Source of the DNA: Acidobacteriota bacterium
GTDB lineage: Bacteria > Acidobacteriota > Terriglobia > Acidiferrales > UBA7541
DNA: 64,000 nt
Direction: 5' to 3'
NCBI GenBank assembly: GCA_013286465.1
Contig: JABDFR010000004.1
Span: 16,659-80,658 of the forward strand
The translations under genes and the position numbers were made by a program. Position 1 is the first letter of the stretch; each line of letters opens with the position of its first letter. Of this stretch, positions 9,002 to 18,458 are shown piece by piece. The notes beneath the pieces were generated by a model, which worked only from the letters and a program-made list of their open reading frames with translations, was not told the DNA's origin and did no database searches.

Positions 9002-9724
9002 ATGCTGAAGGCCGTGATCTTTGATCTCGACGGCGTGATCGCCGATAGCCATCCCATCCACGAAGCTGCCTGGAAGACGCTATTCGCGGAGCAAGGCCTG
9101 GATGCCGAAAATTTGAATCTTGATTTTCTGTATGCCGGGCAACCTCGCGGCGAAATCTTTCGCCATTTTTTCGGACAACTGCCTGATGCGAAATTTGAAA
9201 CGCTGAGCCGGCGCAAGGATGTGCTATATACCGCGCTGGTCGGCACGCTTCAGCCCAAGCCCGGATTGGTCCGCGTGCTCGGCGAACTGGCGGCGGCGGG
9301 CGTCGTGATGGCTGTGGGAACTTCGGCGCAGCGCCGGCGCACGCTTGAAACGCTCGATCACTTCGGCATCGCCGGACGTTTCGGCGCGGTGGTGACCGGC
9401 GATGACGTCGGCGCGACGAAACCCGCGCCGGAAATATTCCTGCGCGCCGCCGAACTGATTCACGCGCAGCCTTCAAACACGGTTGTCGTGGAGGATTCAC
9501 ACATCGGCATCGAAGCCGCTCGCGCCGCGGGAATGAAATGTGTCGGCTATGCGCCGCCGGAACGGATCGAACAACTACGCAAAGCTGGAGCGGATGATTT
9601 GATTCTGGAGTTTCCTCCGAGCGCCGTGGAATATTTCTCGCGAATCGCCGGGCTCGACGCGCCACCGCAGGGCGTCGCAAATCAAAAAGCGGGCAGCGCC
9701 GTGCCGGGAGTGAAGGGAGTCTGA
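9002..9724 (+). CDS. HAD-superfamily phosphatase or phosphoglucomutase-like protein
   Basis: 240 residues from ATG 9002; the upstream TTG at 8972 would add ten residues that do not fit. The HAD motif I is VIFDLDGVIADSHPIH, with motif II (GTSAQRRR) and motif III/IV (GATKPAPEIF, VVEDSHIGIEAA) following. The cap domain between residues 15 and 90 places it in the beta-phosphoglucomutase-like subgroup, not the compact GmhB group. In this cluster it may supply the missing heptose-bisphosphate phosphatase step; that is inference. Confidence 0.8.
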   Translation: MLKAVIFDLDGVIADSHPIHEAAWKTLFAEQGLDAENLNLDFLYAGQPRGEIFRHFFGQLPDAKFETLSRRKDVLYTALVGTLQPKPGLVRVLGELAAAGVVMAVGTSAQRRRTLETLDHFGIAGRFGAVVTGDDVGATKPAPEIFLRAAELIHAQPSNTVVVEDSHIGIEAARAAGMKCVGYAPPERIEQLRKAGADDLILEFPPSAVEYFSRIAGLDAPPQGVANQKAGSAVPGVKGV

Positions 9725-9727
9725 AGA

Positions 9728-10954
9728 TTGCTTTGGACCTTCAGCCTTAAGTTCGTTTTCCTCTGTGTAGTCCTGGGCGTCGCCGCGATCGGCACGATTT
9801 CCTCGTCGGTTTTTCTTATTTTCACACTCATTGGCGCTGGTAAATTTCACCGTGACGCTGAGCGGCAGGCCGCTGAAGCCGCGGCCATTCCGCTGCTTCC
9901 GCCGGTCTCCCTGCTGAAGCCGGTGCACGGCGCCGAGGCGCGGCTGAAAGAAAATATCGAGAGCTTCTTCCGCCAGGATTATCCGGATTACGAAATTCTT
10001 TTTGCCGCCGATGAAGATGACGATGCGGCTCTCGGAATCGTCCGCGAAATCATGTCGCGTTATCCCAAGATTCGCAGCCGCATCCTGGTCACCGGCCGTC
10101 CTCCGTGGCCGAATCCTCCAGCGTATTCCTTCGCCAAAATGGCCGAAGTGGCCGCGCACGACATATTGGTGACCAGCGATAGCGACGTGGAAGCCGCGCC
10201 GAATTATTTGCGGGAAGTGGTGCCGCCGATGCTCGATCCCAAGACTGGGATGCTCACATGCCTCTATCGCGGAAAAAATGCCGGCGGATTCTGGTCGGGC
10301 CTTGATGCCATCGGAATGTCGGTGGAGATGTCGGCGGGGGTCCTGGTAGTAAATGTACTCGATGGCATGAAATTCGGATTAGGGCCGACGATTGTTGTGC
10401 GCAAAGATTCGGTGGAGAAAATCGGCGGGTATCGCGTGCTCGGCGATTATTTTTCGAATGACTTCGTGATCGGCAATCTGATCGAAAAAGCCGGTTACCG
10501 CGTGGCGCTCTCGCGGCACGTGATCGATCACGTGGTGCCGCCGATGACGCTGCGGCGCATGTGGGAACGACAAGTGCGCTGGGCCAAAGGCACACGCTAT
10601 TCACGGCCGAAAGGGCATATCGGCTCTGTGCTGGTGTACGCGATGCCTTACGGAATTCTGGGATTGCTTGCCGCGGCTTCGCTTGGTTGGTGGGAGATCG
10701 GGGCGGGGCTGCTGAGCATTGCGATCATCAATCGCTTGATCGAGGCGCTGGTGGTGGGCTGGGGCGTGGCGCGCGATCCGGTCGTGCGGCGCGCGCCGTG
10801 GCTTATTCCGATTCGCGATTTGCTCGGCTTTTGCGTGTGGACTTCGAGTTATCTGAGCAAGAAAGCCGTGTGGCGGGATAGCCGCTATGAGCTTGTGGAT
10901 GGCGGGCGGATAGTTGTGCGGAACACTTCAGGCGGTAGCGAAGGCCGCGGCTAA
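9728..10954 (+). CDS. GT21-like glycosyltransferase, HpnI/ceramide glucosyltransferase type
   Basis: 408 residues from a TTG start 3 bp after the HAD stop, with GGGAG upstream. One N-terminal membrane helix, then a GT-A domain with the processive-type series of motifs: AADEDDDA, TSDSDV, GDYFSNDFVIG, and RQVRW (Q/RxxRW). C-terminal hydrophobic helices anchor it in the inner membrane. The family includes ceramide glucosyltransferases and HpnI, which adds N-acetylglucosamine to hopanoid lipids. No hopanoid genes are in the window, so the acceptor is unknown. It overlaps the convergent membrane gene by 4 bp. Confidence 0.85.
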   Translation: MLWTFSLKFVFLCVVLGVAAIGTISSSVFLIFTLIGAGKFHRDAERQAAEAAAIPLLPPVSLLKPVHGAEARLKENIESFFRQDYPDYEILFAADEDDDAALGIVREIMSRYPKIRSRILVTGRPPWPNPPAYSFAKMAEVAAHDILVTSDSDVEAAPNYLREVVPPMLDPKTGMLTCLYRGKNAGGFWSGLDAIGMSVEMSAGVLVVNVLDGMKFGLGPTIVVRKDSVEKIGGYRVLGDYFSNDFVIGNLIEKAGYRVALSRHVIDHVVPPMTLRRMWERQVRWAKGTRYSRPKGHIGSVLVYAMPYGILGLLAAASLGWWEIGAGLLSIAIINRLIEALVVGWGVARDPVVRRAPWLIPIRDLLGFCVWTSSYLSKKAVWRDSRYELVDGGRIVVRNTSGGSEGRG

Positions 10955-12618
10955 TTCGGAAGGGTGCGTTTGCGCCGCCATTTGAAATAGCCGAGAGTAA
11001 GCAGCGCGAGCGCAGTTGCCAACGAGATCGCGTCGCCGAGTGTGCGGTCTGCTGTTCGGATAAAGCGCAAAATGACATCGCTGTGGCCTGCCGGCAGGGA
11101 TATCTGCATTGGCGCGGTGCAGGGGCTCGTGACGTAGTCGATCGGCGCGCCGTTGCGAGTCGCCTTCCATGCTGGATAAGGATACAGCCTGAGTGCCAGC
11201 ACCAAGGCCTGCGGAGAATCCACACTGATGAATTTGTACTCGGCTTGCCAGCCTTCGACGTGCAAACGAAAATTCGGCGCGGTCAGCGGCTCGTCGGCAT
11301 CGGCGTTGAGTGCGGCGGCGCGCTGCGGATTTTCCGGGAGATCGTAGCGGTCGCAACCGGTTGAGACGTATTCGTCGGAGCCTTCGTAGCCCGCGTCGGT
11401 GGAAATCGCGCGAGCCACGCCGGGAGTGTCCTGGCTATCCCACCAATTATTTGTGGTCATCCAGGCACCTAGCGCGGCGAGCGCGAGGATTGCGGCGAAC
11501 CAGGCGGGCCATTTGCGGCGTAGCGGCGAGACCGCAGCGGCGAAGAAAAACGTGGCCGCGAGCGCCAGCGGTGTAAGAGTTCGCCACGGGAACTGCACGA
11601 ATTTCATTTCGGGCACGTAATGCCAGATAATCGCGGCGACCGGAAACATCAAAATCGCTGGAAACGCGCCGAGCAGGAACAAAATCCAGAATATGGTTCG
11701 TCCGCGAAGGCGCTGGCGGGCGGCAAAGACGGCGCTGATGCCGAACACTGCGATGATGATAAGCGCGATCGCAGACATTTTGAAATTGAAAAGGATGAAT
11801 TCGGGATCTCCGGCCGTGGCGAACAGAAAGTTGTGCCAGGGCTGCAGGTTGAACGTCAACACGTCGGAAATGTTCACCCAACGCTGCTCGTACGCGGCGG
11901 GCACAATGTAAAACGCGGCGAGAGCGAAACCGGTCGCGCCCGCCACTATCGCCGGTAAAAGCGCGCGCAATGAACGCTCGAGAATGCAATAAAGTAAAAT
12001 AATTGCCGCGACGAAGTAGGTGGCGATCACTGCGGCGGGCGCATTCGTTAGCCATATCAGTGCGAAGACGCCGGCGAATCCCGGCACGCGGCGCCAGCCC
12101 TCTCGCGCGAGCAAAATTGCGCGCCACACCAGCAACGGGAAAATTGCCCCGGCGAGAAGTTCTGCGAAATCGCTGCGGTAATAGACAATCATCAGGTTGT
12201 AGGGATTGACCGCGAACAGAATCGCGGCGGCGATCGCATCGCGAGGCGCGAGCCATTCGCGCGCCAGCCGGTGCATGGAGAAACCCGCGACGACCAGTGC
12301 GAGCCAGATGAACGCGTCGGGCACCATATGCCACGGCAGAATCGCGCTGAGCGCCGCCCCGAGAATCCACGACGCCGGCGGATAAAAAATAAAGCGCGGC
12401 TCGCCAAAACCGAAATTCGCCCATTCCGCCCAGCGCGGGTAGAGAATTCCCTGGTGCCATTGCTGCGCCACTTCCATCCACGACTCGATGTGAAACTGAA
12501 AATCGTGGCCGGAAGCGTTGCCGAGGAAGAATGACGGCGCGATGACCAGCGTGGCAACGGTGGCCAGGCCGAGCAATAGCGCCCAATTTACGTCGATGGC
12601 AGATCGCGGCGAGTTCAT
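10951..12618 (-). CDS. Polytopic membrane protein, GT-C / PTPS-related type
   Basis: About 555 residues from ATG 12618; an ATG at 12666 would add 16 polar residues. Roughly ten or more membrane helices fill the first 390 residues, with an early periplasmic loop ([17 protein letters not shown]) of the kind seen in GT-C lipid-linked glycosyltransferases and the PTPS-related membrane family. A soluble domain follows, then a last membrane helix and a basic tail. Beside the HpnI-like transferase it probably modifies a lipid or surface glycan. Substrate unknown. Confidence 0.75.
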   Translation of the reverse strand: MNSPRSAIDVNWALLLGLATVATLVIAPSFFLGNASGHDFQFHIESWMEVAQQWHQGILYPRWAEWANFGFGEPRFIFYPPASWILGAALSAILPWHMVPDAFIWLALVVAGFSMHRLAREWLAPRDAIAAAILFAVNPYNLMIVYYRSDFAELLAGAIFPLLVWRAILLAREGWRRVPGFAGVFALIWLTNAPAAVIATYFVAAIILLYCILERSLRALLPAIVAGATGFALAAFYIVPAAYEQRWVNISDVLTFNLQPWHNFLFATAGDPEFILFNFKMSAIALIIIAVFGISAVFAARQRLRGRTIFWILFLLGAFPAILMFPVAAIIWHYVPEMKFVQFPWRTLTPLALAATFFFAAAVSPLRRKWPAWFAAILALAALGAWMTTNNWWDSQDTPGVARAISTDAGYEGSDEYVSTGCDRYDLPENPQRAAALNADADEPLTAPNFRLHVEGWQAEYKFISVDSPQALVLALRLYPYPAWKATRNGAPIDYVTSPCTAPMQISLPAGHSDVILRFIRTADRTLGDAISLATALALLTLGYFKWRRKRTLPN

Positions 12619-12773
12619 GCGGACCCGCGAGGATACTGAATCCCGGGCGGCTTGCCAATTGCGCATGCATCTCGCTAAAGTGGCTCGGCTTGGCGCGGGC
12701 TATCTGCCGGTTGCCGTTCCAGCCACTGCGTCACCTAATTTTTCCCGAAATTACAGAGACTTCGGAAACTCCG

Positions 12774-15437
12774 ATGACCGCCGAAGAACAGCGCATCAAA
12801 GAAAATAACGAGAGGAAAGTGAATTGGTCGCGCTGGGGACCTTATCTCTCGGAACGGCAGTGGGGCACGGTCCGCGAGGATTACAGCGCGAATGGCGACG
12901 CTTGGAATTATTTTCCGCACGATCACGCGCGATCGCGTGCATATCGTTGGGGCGAAGATGGCATCGCGGGAATCTGCGACAGGCATCAGCGAATTTGTTT
13001 CGCCCTGACGGTCTGGAATGAGCGCGACCGCATTTTGAAGGAGCGCCTTTTCGGCCTGACCAACACCGAAGGCAATCACGGAGAAGACGTCAAGGAATAC
13101 TACTTCTATCTGGACGCCACGCCGACCAACTCTTACCTGAAGTATCTCTACAAATATCCGCAGAGTGAATTTCCGTACGATCTGCTGCGCGCCGAAAACT
13201 CAAAACGCACGCGCAATGATCCGGAATTCGAACTGCTCGACACCGGAATTTTCAACGAAAGCCGCTACTTCGACATTTTCATCGAATATGCGAAAGCGTC
13301 GGCGGAAGTGATTCCCATCCGCATCACGGCCATCAATCGCGGACCGGAACCCGCGCGTCTGCGACTGCTGCCCACGCTTTGGTTCCGGAATAAATGGTCC
13401 TGGGGAGGCACCGCGCCGGGGGATGCGCGCCCGGCGTTGAAGCGGCTATCGGGATTCGGCGGATTCTCTGTCGTCGAGTTGCAGCAGCCCGACTACGGCA
13501 CGCGCTGGCTGGCAATCGAAGGCCAGCCCGAACTGCTCTTCACCGAAAACGAAACGAACACCGAGCGCCTGTTCAATGCGAAGAACCGAACTAAGTACGT
13601 CAAGGACGGGATCGATAATTACGTTGTCCACGGCATGCTCGACGCGGTGAATCCCGCGCAGACGGGGACGAAAGTAGCCGCACATTTCAAGCTGGAAATT
13701 CCAGCCGGCGGAAGCGTCACGCAGCGGCTGCTATTCACCAATCAGGGGCTGCCACCGGGCATCGCGGCGTCCGAGATTTTCGACGCGAACTTCGACAGCG
13801 TCTTCGAGCAGCGAAAAAAGGAAGCGGACGAATTCTATGTGCGCCTCGAACGCAGAGGTGTGAGCGCCGATGCCGTCAACGTGCAGCGCCAGGCCTTCGC
13901 CGGATTGCTTTGGAACCGCCAGTCGTATCATTACGACGTCAAACGCTGGCTGGATGGCGATCCTACGCAGCCGCCACCCGCGCCGCAGCGCCGCTTCGGC
14001 AGAAATCACGACTGGACGAATCTTTATAATGCCGACGTAATTTCAATGCCGGATAAATGGGAATATCCCTGGTACGCCTCGTGGGATCTCGCATTTCACT
14101 GCGTCGCGCTAGCCATGATCGATGTGCAATTTGCCAAAGACCAGCTCATCTTATTTTTGCGCGAATGGTATATGCATCCGAACGGGCAGATCCCCGCGTA
14201 CGAATGGGAATTAAGCGACGCGAACCCCCCAGTGTTTGCGGGCGCGGCGCTGCGCATCTACGGGATCGAGCGGCGCATGAGCGGAACCGGCGACCGAAAC
14301 TTTCTCGAACGCGTATTTCACAAACTATTGCTCAATTTCACCTGGTGGGTGAATCGCAAAGATCCGCAAGGATTGAATGTGTTCGAAGGCGGATTCCTTG
14401 GTCTCGATAATATCGGCGTCTTCGATCGCTCGCGGCCGCTGCCCGGCGGATTCCGTATCGAGCAATCCGACGGCACCAGTTGGATGATGGCCTATTCGCT
14501 GAGCATGATGAGCATCGCGCTGGAGTTGGCCAAAGAGGACTCCGCTTACGAAGACGTGGCCAGCAAATTCTTCGAGCACTGCGTGCACATCTCCGATGCG
14601 ATGAACAACATCGGCGGCGAAGATATCGGCCTGTGGGACGACGAGGACGGATTTTATTACGACGTGCTGCAAATGCCCGACGGCAATCACGTGAAGATGA
14701 AAGTGCGATCGATGGTGGGACTGATTCCGCTCTTCGCCGTGGAAACATTGGAGCCGGAGGATATCGCGGGACGGACCGGGTTCATGAAACGCATGCAATG
14801 GTTCCTCGATCATCATCCCGAAGTCGCGAATCACATCGACGCCAGCATGCATTCCGACACAGGCGTGCGCCGCTTGATCGCCCTGGTTAACAAGACCCGG
14901 CTGGTGCGTGTACTGCGTTACATGCTCGATGAAAATGAATTTCTCTCGCCGCACGGGATCCGTTCGCTTTCGAAAATCCACGCACAAAAGCCGTATGAAC
15001 TGAGTTTGGACGACTCCGTGCATCGAGTGTCCTACGAGCCGGCGGAGTCATCGTCGGATTTGTTCGGAGGCAATTCGAATTGGCGCGGGCCCGTTTGGGT
15101 GCCGTTGAATTTTCTGATCATCGAAGCGCTGCAGCGTTACGACTATTATTACGGCAAGGATTTCAAAGTGGAGTGCCCCACGGGCTCGGGGAAATACATG
15201 ACGCTGTGGGAAGTCGCCAGTGAACTTTCGCGCCGCCTATCGCGATTGTTTCTCCGTCGCGACGGAAAACGCGCCATCTACGGCGGCGCGCAAATTTTCC
15301 AGAACGATCCGAACTGGCGCGACCTGATTTTATTCTACGAATATTTCAACGGCGACAACGGCGCAGGCCTAGGCGCAAATCATCAAACGGGATGGACAGC
15401 CCTAGTAGCAAAGTTGCTGGAACAAAGCGGAGAGTAA
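12774..15437 (+). CDS. GH63-like glucosidase (MGH1-type glycoside hydrolase)
   Basis: 887 residues from ATG 12774 ([11 protein letters not shown]); an upstream TTG/ATG region would only add an unlikely leader. The N-terminal beta-rich half includes [18 protein letters not shown], and the C-terminal (alpha/alpha)6 half contains [17 protein letters not shown] and [16 protein letters not shown] with the acidic residues expected for catalysis. No signal peptide is visible, so it probably acts in the cytoplasm on oligosaccharides. It diverges from the membrane protein gene over about 155 bp with no clear operator. Confidence 0.85.
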   Translation: MTAEEQRIKENNERKVNWSRWGPYLSERQWGTVREDYSANGDAWNYFPHDHARSRAYRWGEDGIAGICDRHQRICFALTVWNERDRILKERLFGLTNTEGNHGEDVKEYYFYLDATPTNSYLKYLYKYPQSEFPYDLLRAENSKRTRNDPEFELLDTGIFNESRYFDIFIEYAKASAEVIPIRITAINRGPEPARLRLLPTLWFRNKWSWGGTAPGDARPALKRLSGFGGFSVVELQQPDYGTRWLAIEGQPELLFTENETNTERLFNAKNRTKYVKDGIDNYVVHGMLDAVNPAQTGTKVAAHFKLEIPAGGSVTQRLLFTNQGLPPGIAASEIFDANFDSVFEQRKKEADEFYVRLERRGVSADAVNVQRQAFAGLLWNRQSYHYDVKRWLDGDPTQPPPAPQRRFGRNHDWTNLYNADVISMPDKWEYPWYASWDLAFHCVALAMIDVQFAKDQLILFLREWYMHPNGQIPAYEWELSDANPPVFAGAALRIYGIERRMSGTGDRNFLERVFHKLLLNFTWWVNRKDPQGLNVFEGGFLGLDNIGVFDRSRPLPGGFRIEQSDGTSWMMAYSLSMMSIALELAKEDSAYEDVASKFFEHCVHISDAMNNIGGEDIGLWDDEDGFYYDVLQMPDGNHVKMKVRSMVGLIPLFAVETLEPEDIAGRTGFMKRMQWFLDHHPEVANHIDASMHSDTGVRRLIALVNKTRLVRVLRYMLDENEFLSPHGIRSLSKIHAQKPYELSLDDSVHRVSYEPAESSSDLFGGNSNWRGPVWVPLNFLIIEALQRYDYYYGKDFKVECPTGSGKYMTLWEVASELSRRLSRLFLRRDGKRAIYGGAQIFQNDPNWRDLILFYEYFNGDNGAGLGANHQTGWTALVAKLLEQSGE

Positions 15438-15462
15438 GTAGCGCCGGCGTCCCCGCCGGCAT
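15438..15462 (+). repeat. Dispersed repeat R3 (GCCGGCG hairpin)
   Basis: GTAGCGCCGGCGTCCCCGCC followed by GGCAT directly after the glucosidase stop. The GCCGG...CCGGC arms can pair, so it may help end transcription. Similar copies are at 40711, 40884 (inverted), 48482 and 59970. Confidence 0.6.
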
Positions 15463-15519
15463 CTTGCGACGATAAAAGCAGGCCAAAGTCGCACTCGCGG
15501 GCGGACTACAACTTCCTGA

Positions 15520-16092
15520 CTATTTGCGCTCCGCTGCTTCGACGAATTCGACCAATACTTTTCGTCCATCCGGCCGCTCAACCAAAAAGAAATTAACGCG
15601 CGTCCCATCAGCCCCGGCCCGCGTGGCCGGATAAAGCGGCTCGACGCCAAAAGCCGAGCGAATGCGGTTCGTAGCCGAATCGCAATCCTTCGTTTCCAGC
15701 TCGACCTGTTGAATCCCCTCGCCAAATTTCGTCAGAAATCTCGCAATGGCCCCGCTTCCGGCAGCGTCCTTGGTAGTCAAGATGTCCAGCCGCAGAATCG
15801 CGCCAAAGTGCAGCTCGAATTCGCGTGCATCCTGATCCGCTGGCACATTCGCGAGCACTACATTGCCGTTGGCCGCGCGGATTTTCTCGAAAGTCTCCGG
15901 ATTCACGGCCACGCCAACCGTAACCCGCGGGCGCGGGAAGTAAAGCAGCGAGCTCAACTCAGCCTCGCGGCGCCACCCCGCGAGAATCGGATCCACGAGT
16001 TCGCGGCCCTGCGCAAAAAGCTCCTCGCCGGCGCGCGTGCGTATTTGCAAGTCCGGTGAAAATAGGCGGGCGATCGAAGAGGCTGCTTCCAT
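15520..16092 (-). CDS. VOC/glyoxalase-like protein
   Basis: 190 residues. A short helical N-terminus (about 1-45) precedes a beta-alpha-beta-beta-beta domain from about 110 onward (IQQVELETKDCDSATNRIRS ... VEFVEAAERK) typical of one vicinal-oxygen-chelate module, as in methylmalonyl-CoA epimerase and glyoxalase relatives. Metal ligands cannot be assigned safely. It follows the secreted-protein gene by 21 bp on the same strand and is probably the last gene of that unit. Function unknown. Confidence 0.65.
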   Translation of the reverse strand: MEAASSIARLFSPDLQIRTRAGEELFAQGRELVDPILAGWRREAELSSLLYFPRPRVTVGVAVNPETFEKIRAANGNVVLANVPADQDAREFELHFGAILRLDILTTKDAAGSGAIARFLTKFGEGIQQVELETKDCDSATNRIRSAFGVEPLYPATRAGADGTRVNFFLVERPDGRKVLVEFVEAAERK

Positions 16093-16113
16093 CAGGCGGT
16101 TAAGCGTTGCGGC

Positions 16114-16968
16114 TTACGATCCAGGCTTTTGTGGCACGATCCCGTTCGAGTTCGAAAGTTCCACGCGGGTAGTCAACCCGGCATCGAGCGAAACCGGAAC
16201 ATCCCAGCGGATGTGCGCGTCTCCGATGCCGGCAAAAATATCGAGCGTGCCGATCCAATAATTTCCGGGCGCGACATTTTCCATGCGGCCATGTCCATCC
16301 AGATCCGACTGCGCCTTCGCGACCATATAGCGCGTCTGCGCAATTTCGAGCGCGCGACGCTGGATCGACGGCCCGCGACGGGCGTTCAGCAAAGCCCAGG
16401 CTGGTCCGGGATTAATCGGGTCAAGCGTTAAATCGAGCCCTGCGGTGCTTTCGGTGTTGGCCAGCAGATACTTGCGGACCGCTTCCAGATATTCCTGGCG
16501 CTGCTTTTCATACTTCGCAGGGTCTTTCTGTTTGTCGCGCTCTTTATATTTGGGCTTGGGAAAGTCCATGGTGCTGTCGCTGCCATTGCGCTCGAGATAG
16601 GCGGAGAAAAATTCGGGCACATTCATGATGTCGTCGGCAGTGAGCCCGCGCACGAATTCTTCGCCCGCGAGCGAAACGGAATGATGCTTCTTCATCCAGG
16701 CTTTCAATTCGGCCGAGACTCTGAGTTTATCCACGTAGGCATCGAAATCCGGTTTCGGTTCAGCGGCGTCGGCTTCGGCCAATATTTCGGTGAAGCTTTT
16801 ATTCAGCAAATAAAAGGGAAGTCCGCGCACAGGCTCGGAAACGCCCGCCGCAGGAGTCACTTTCGCGGTGAAATCCACAGCGCAAGTCTGCGCGCGCAAC
16901 GGCGATGCGCACACAACGACCGCCGCAAGAAGTGCAAACGCTCCAGCGAGTCTGAGTTGTTTAATCAT
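16114..16968 (-). CDS. Secreted protein of unknown function
   Basis: 284 residues from ATG 16968, chosen because the signal peptide (MIKQLRLAG... cleaving near PLRAQTC) begins there. The first cysteine after the signal peptide (AQTC) is not a clean lipobox. The middle has a long charged helical segment (residues about 130-180, many Lys/Glu/Arg), and the C-terminus (GNYWIGTLDIF...GLTTRVELSNSN) resembles a beta-sandwich of the carboxypeptidase-regulatory kind, which is only a guess. It lies between the TonB-type gene and the VOC gene. Confidence 0.7.
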   Translation of the reverse strand: MIKQLRLAGAFALLAAVVVCASPLRAQTCAVDFTAKVTPAAGVSEPVRGLPFYLLNKSFTEILAEADAAEPKPDFDAYVDKLRVSAELKAWMKKHHSVSLAGEEFVRGLTADDIMNVPEFFSAYLERNGSDSTMDFPKPKYKERDKQKDPAKYEKQRQEYLEAVRKYLLANTESTAGLDLTLDPINPGPAWALLNARRGPSIQRRALEIAQTRYMVAKAQSDLDGHGRMENVAPGNYWIGTLDIFAGIGDAHIRWDVPVSLDAGLTTRVELSNSNGIVPQKPGS

Positions 16969-17090
16969 GTGTGATGGTGTGATGACGCAGCACATCGTAG
17001 CAAAACGCGGCCACTTGAATCCGTCGACACAGCGCAGAGTTTCCAAGAGGGAACTAGCGTGCTGCTATAAACGGCTGCAATCTGGCAGGG

Positions 17091-18281
17091 CTAATAGAGG
17101 CGGAAAGTTACTTCAATCGTCTGGCGCACCGAAGCAGGCTTGCCATCCGGCCCAACCGCCGGCCGGAATCGCCAAGTCTTCACGCCCTCGATGGCCTTCT
17201 CGTCTAAGCCCATGCCGGCGCCCTGCACCACTTGAATGTTGGTCGCGCGCCCATCCGCGCCGATGATCGCGACCAGCGTGACGGTGCCCATATACTTCGA
17301 CTTCACCGCTTCATCCGAAAATTGCGGCTGAGGGCAGAACAGACATTCGGGAACTCCGTAGCCGCCAGTCCCTGCGCTCGGATAACCGCCGCCAGTATTC
17401 CATCCGTGTCCCGGACCAACTCCGGCGCCATCGCCGCTGCCGACGCCTGTGCCTTGCCCGCTACCGATTCCGCCGCCACCGCCGGTGCCGTTGGAATCAG
17501 TGATCAACTTGGCCATGGGATCGCCGTAGTTCGGCAAATTCGGGCTTTGCAGCTTGATGTCAGGCACCGCGAGAACCGTGGCAGGCACTTGCAGTCTTGG
17601 ATTTGCCGGCGGATGAACGGAGGGCGGCGCTAGTTGCGTGTAAGAAGCCTTGGGCAATTTTCCCTTGCTTGCGGTGATCAAGCTGTGTTCGCCACCGCCA
17701 CCACCGCCGCCCGCCTTTTTGGTTCCCGCGGGAAGCTTCGGCAGATAGGGAGAAGGATCATCGAGCGGTGTCACGGTGAAATTGCGCGCCTGAGTTGTAT
17801 GCGGCGACATAATTTCCGGAAGCAATGGAACCAGGATCAGCACCAGCACGACCACGTGAATTGCCAACGAAAGCGCTTGCACGCGGCTAAATTGCGTATC
17901 CTTTGACCAAATATCCGGCACCGCGACGCCCTTTTGCAGCTTGGGGCCGCCAAATGCCATTGTCAGATTGGTCCAGAAAGTTTGGAAGCCGGTCTGCCTC
18001 TCGACCAACATTCCGGTGCTATCAGGCCGTTTCGCGCCGGCTGGCAGCGGCTTCAGCCATTCGCGCAGATTCGATCCAGGGCTCGAGCCGAAATGTTCGG
18101 GCAGGAACGGGCTGGCTTGGCCGGGACGCAGCTTCGTAGGGTGCTCGACCAGGAAATCGCGCAAATTGGAAAAGAAAGACTCGAAGAGCGAAGGCCGGTT
18201 GATCGTGATGTTGGTCAAACGCATGCCGCCGCCATACGACGACGGCAGGGTACCCGGGTTTTTCACGCTGGTGTCAGCCAT
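17091..18281 (-). CDS. TonB-family energy-transducing protein
   Basis: 396 residues. A long cytoplasmic N-terminal part (about 1-135) precedes one membrane helix (LSLAIHVVVLVLILVPLLPE), a Pro/Gly-rich periplasmic stretch with several Gly runs (residues about 190-310), and a C-terminal TonB domain (LVAIIGADGRATNIQVVQG ... TWRFRPA ... QTIEVTFRLY). It would couple inner-membrane energy to outer-membrane receptors, or act in a similar scaffold role. The ATG follows GGTAGGA. No exbB or exbD is in the window. The large cytoplasmic domain is longer than in classical TonB. Confidence 0.88.
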   Translation of the reverse strand: MADTSVKNPGTLPSSYGGGMRLTNITINRPSLFESFFSNLRDFLVEHPTKLRPGQASPFLPEHFGSSPGSNLREWLKPLPAGAKRPDSTGMLVERQTGFQTFWTNLTMAFGGPKLQKGVAVPDIWSKDTQFSRVQALSLAIHVVVLVLILVPLLPEIMSPHTTQARNFTVTPLDDPSPYLPKLPAGTKKAGGGGGGGEHSLITASKGKLPKASYTQLAPPSVHPPANPRLQVPATVLAVPDIKLQSPNLPNYGDPMAKLITDSNGTGGGGGIGSGQGTGVGSGDGAGVGPGHGWNTGGGYPSAGTGGYGVPECLFCPQPQFSDEAVKSKYMGTVTLVAIIGADGRATNIQVVQGAGMGLDEKAIEGVKTWRFRPAVGPDGKPASVRQTIEVTFRLY

Positions 18282-18458
18282 TCCTACCTAACCCCAACAA
18301 ACAGTTCTACCTTCCTGCTTAGATTCGCGGCAGCCGAAAAGGATGTCTGGGCCTTTTCGAGCGGCTGACTTACCCTCGCATTCATTGTAACATAGCGGTT
18401 CTTCCTGCTGCGTCCTGATTGCTGATCCAAGGCAGAGAAAGGCACCACATCCGAATCA

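Noticed and set aside
11447..12670. 407-residue minus-strand frame inside the GT-C-like gene
   Set aside because: Arg-rich out-of-frame shadow; the other frame has clean membrane helices.
18282..18458. T-box or dif site upstream of ileS
   Set aside because: No T-box sequence, no terminator stem and no match to the dif arms could be seen.
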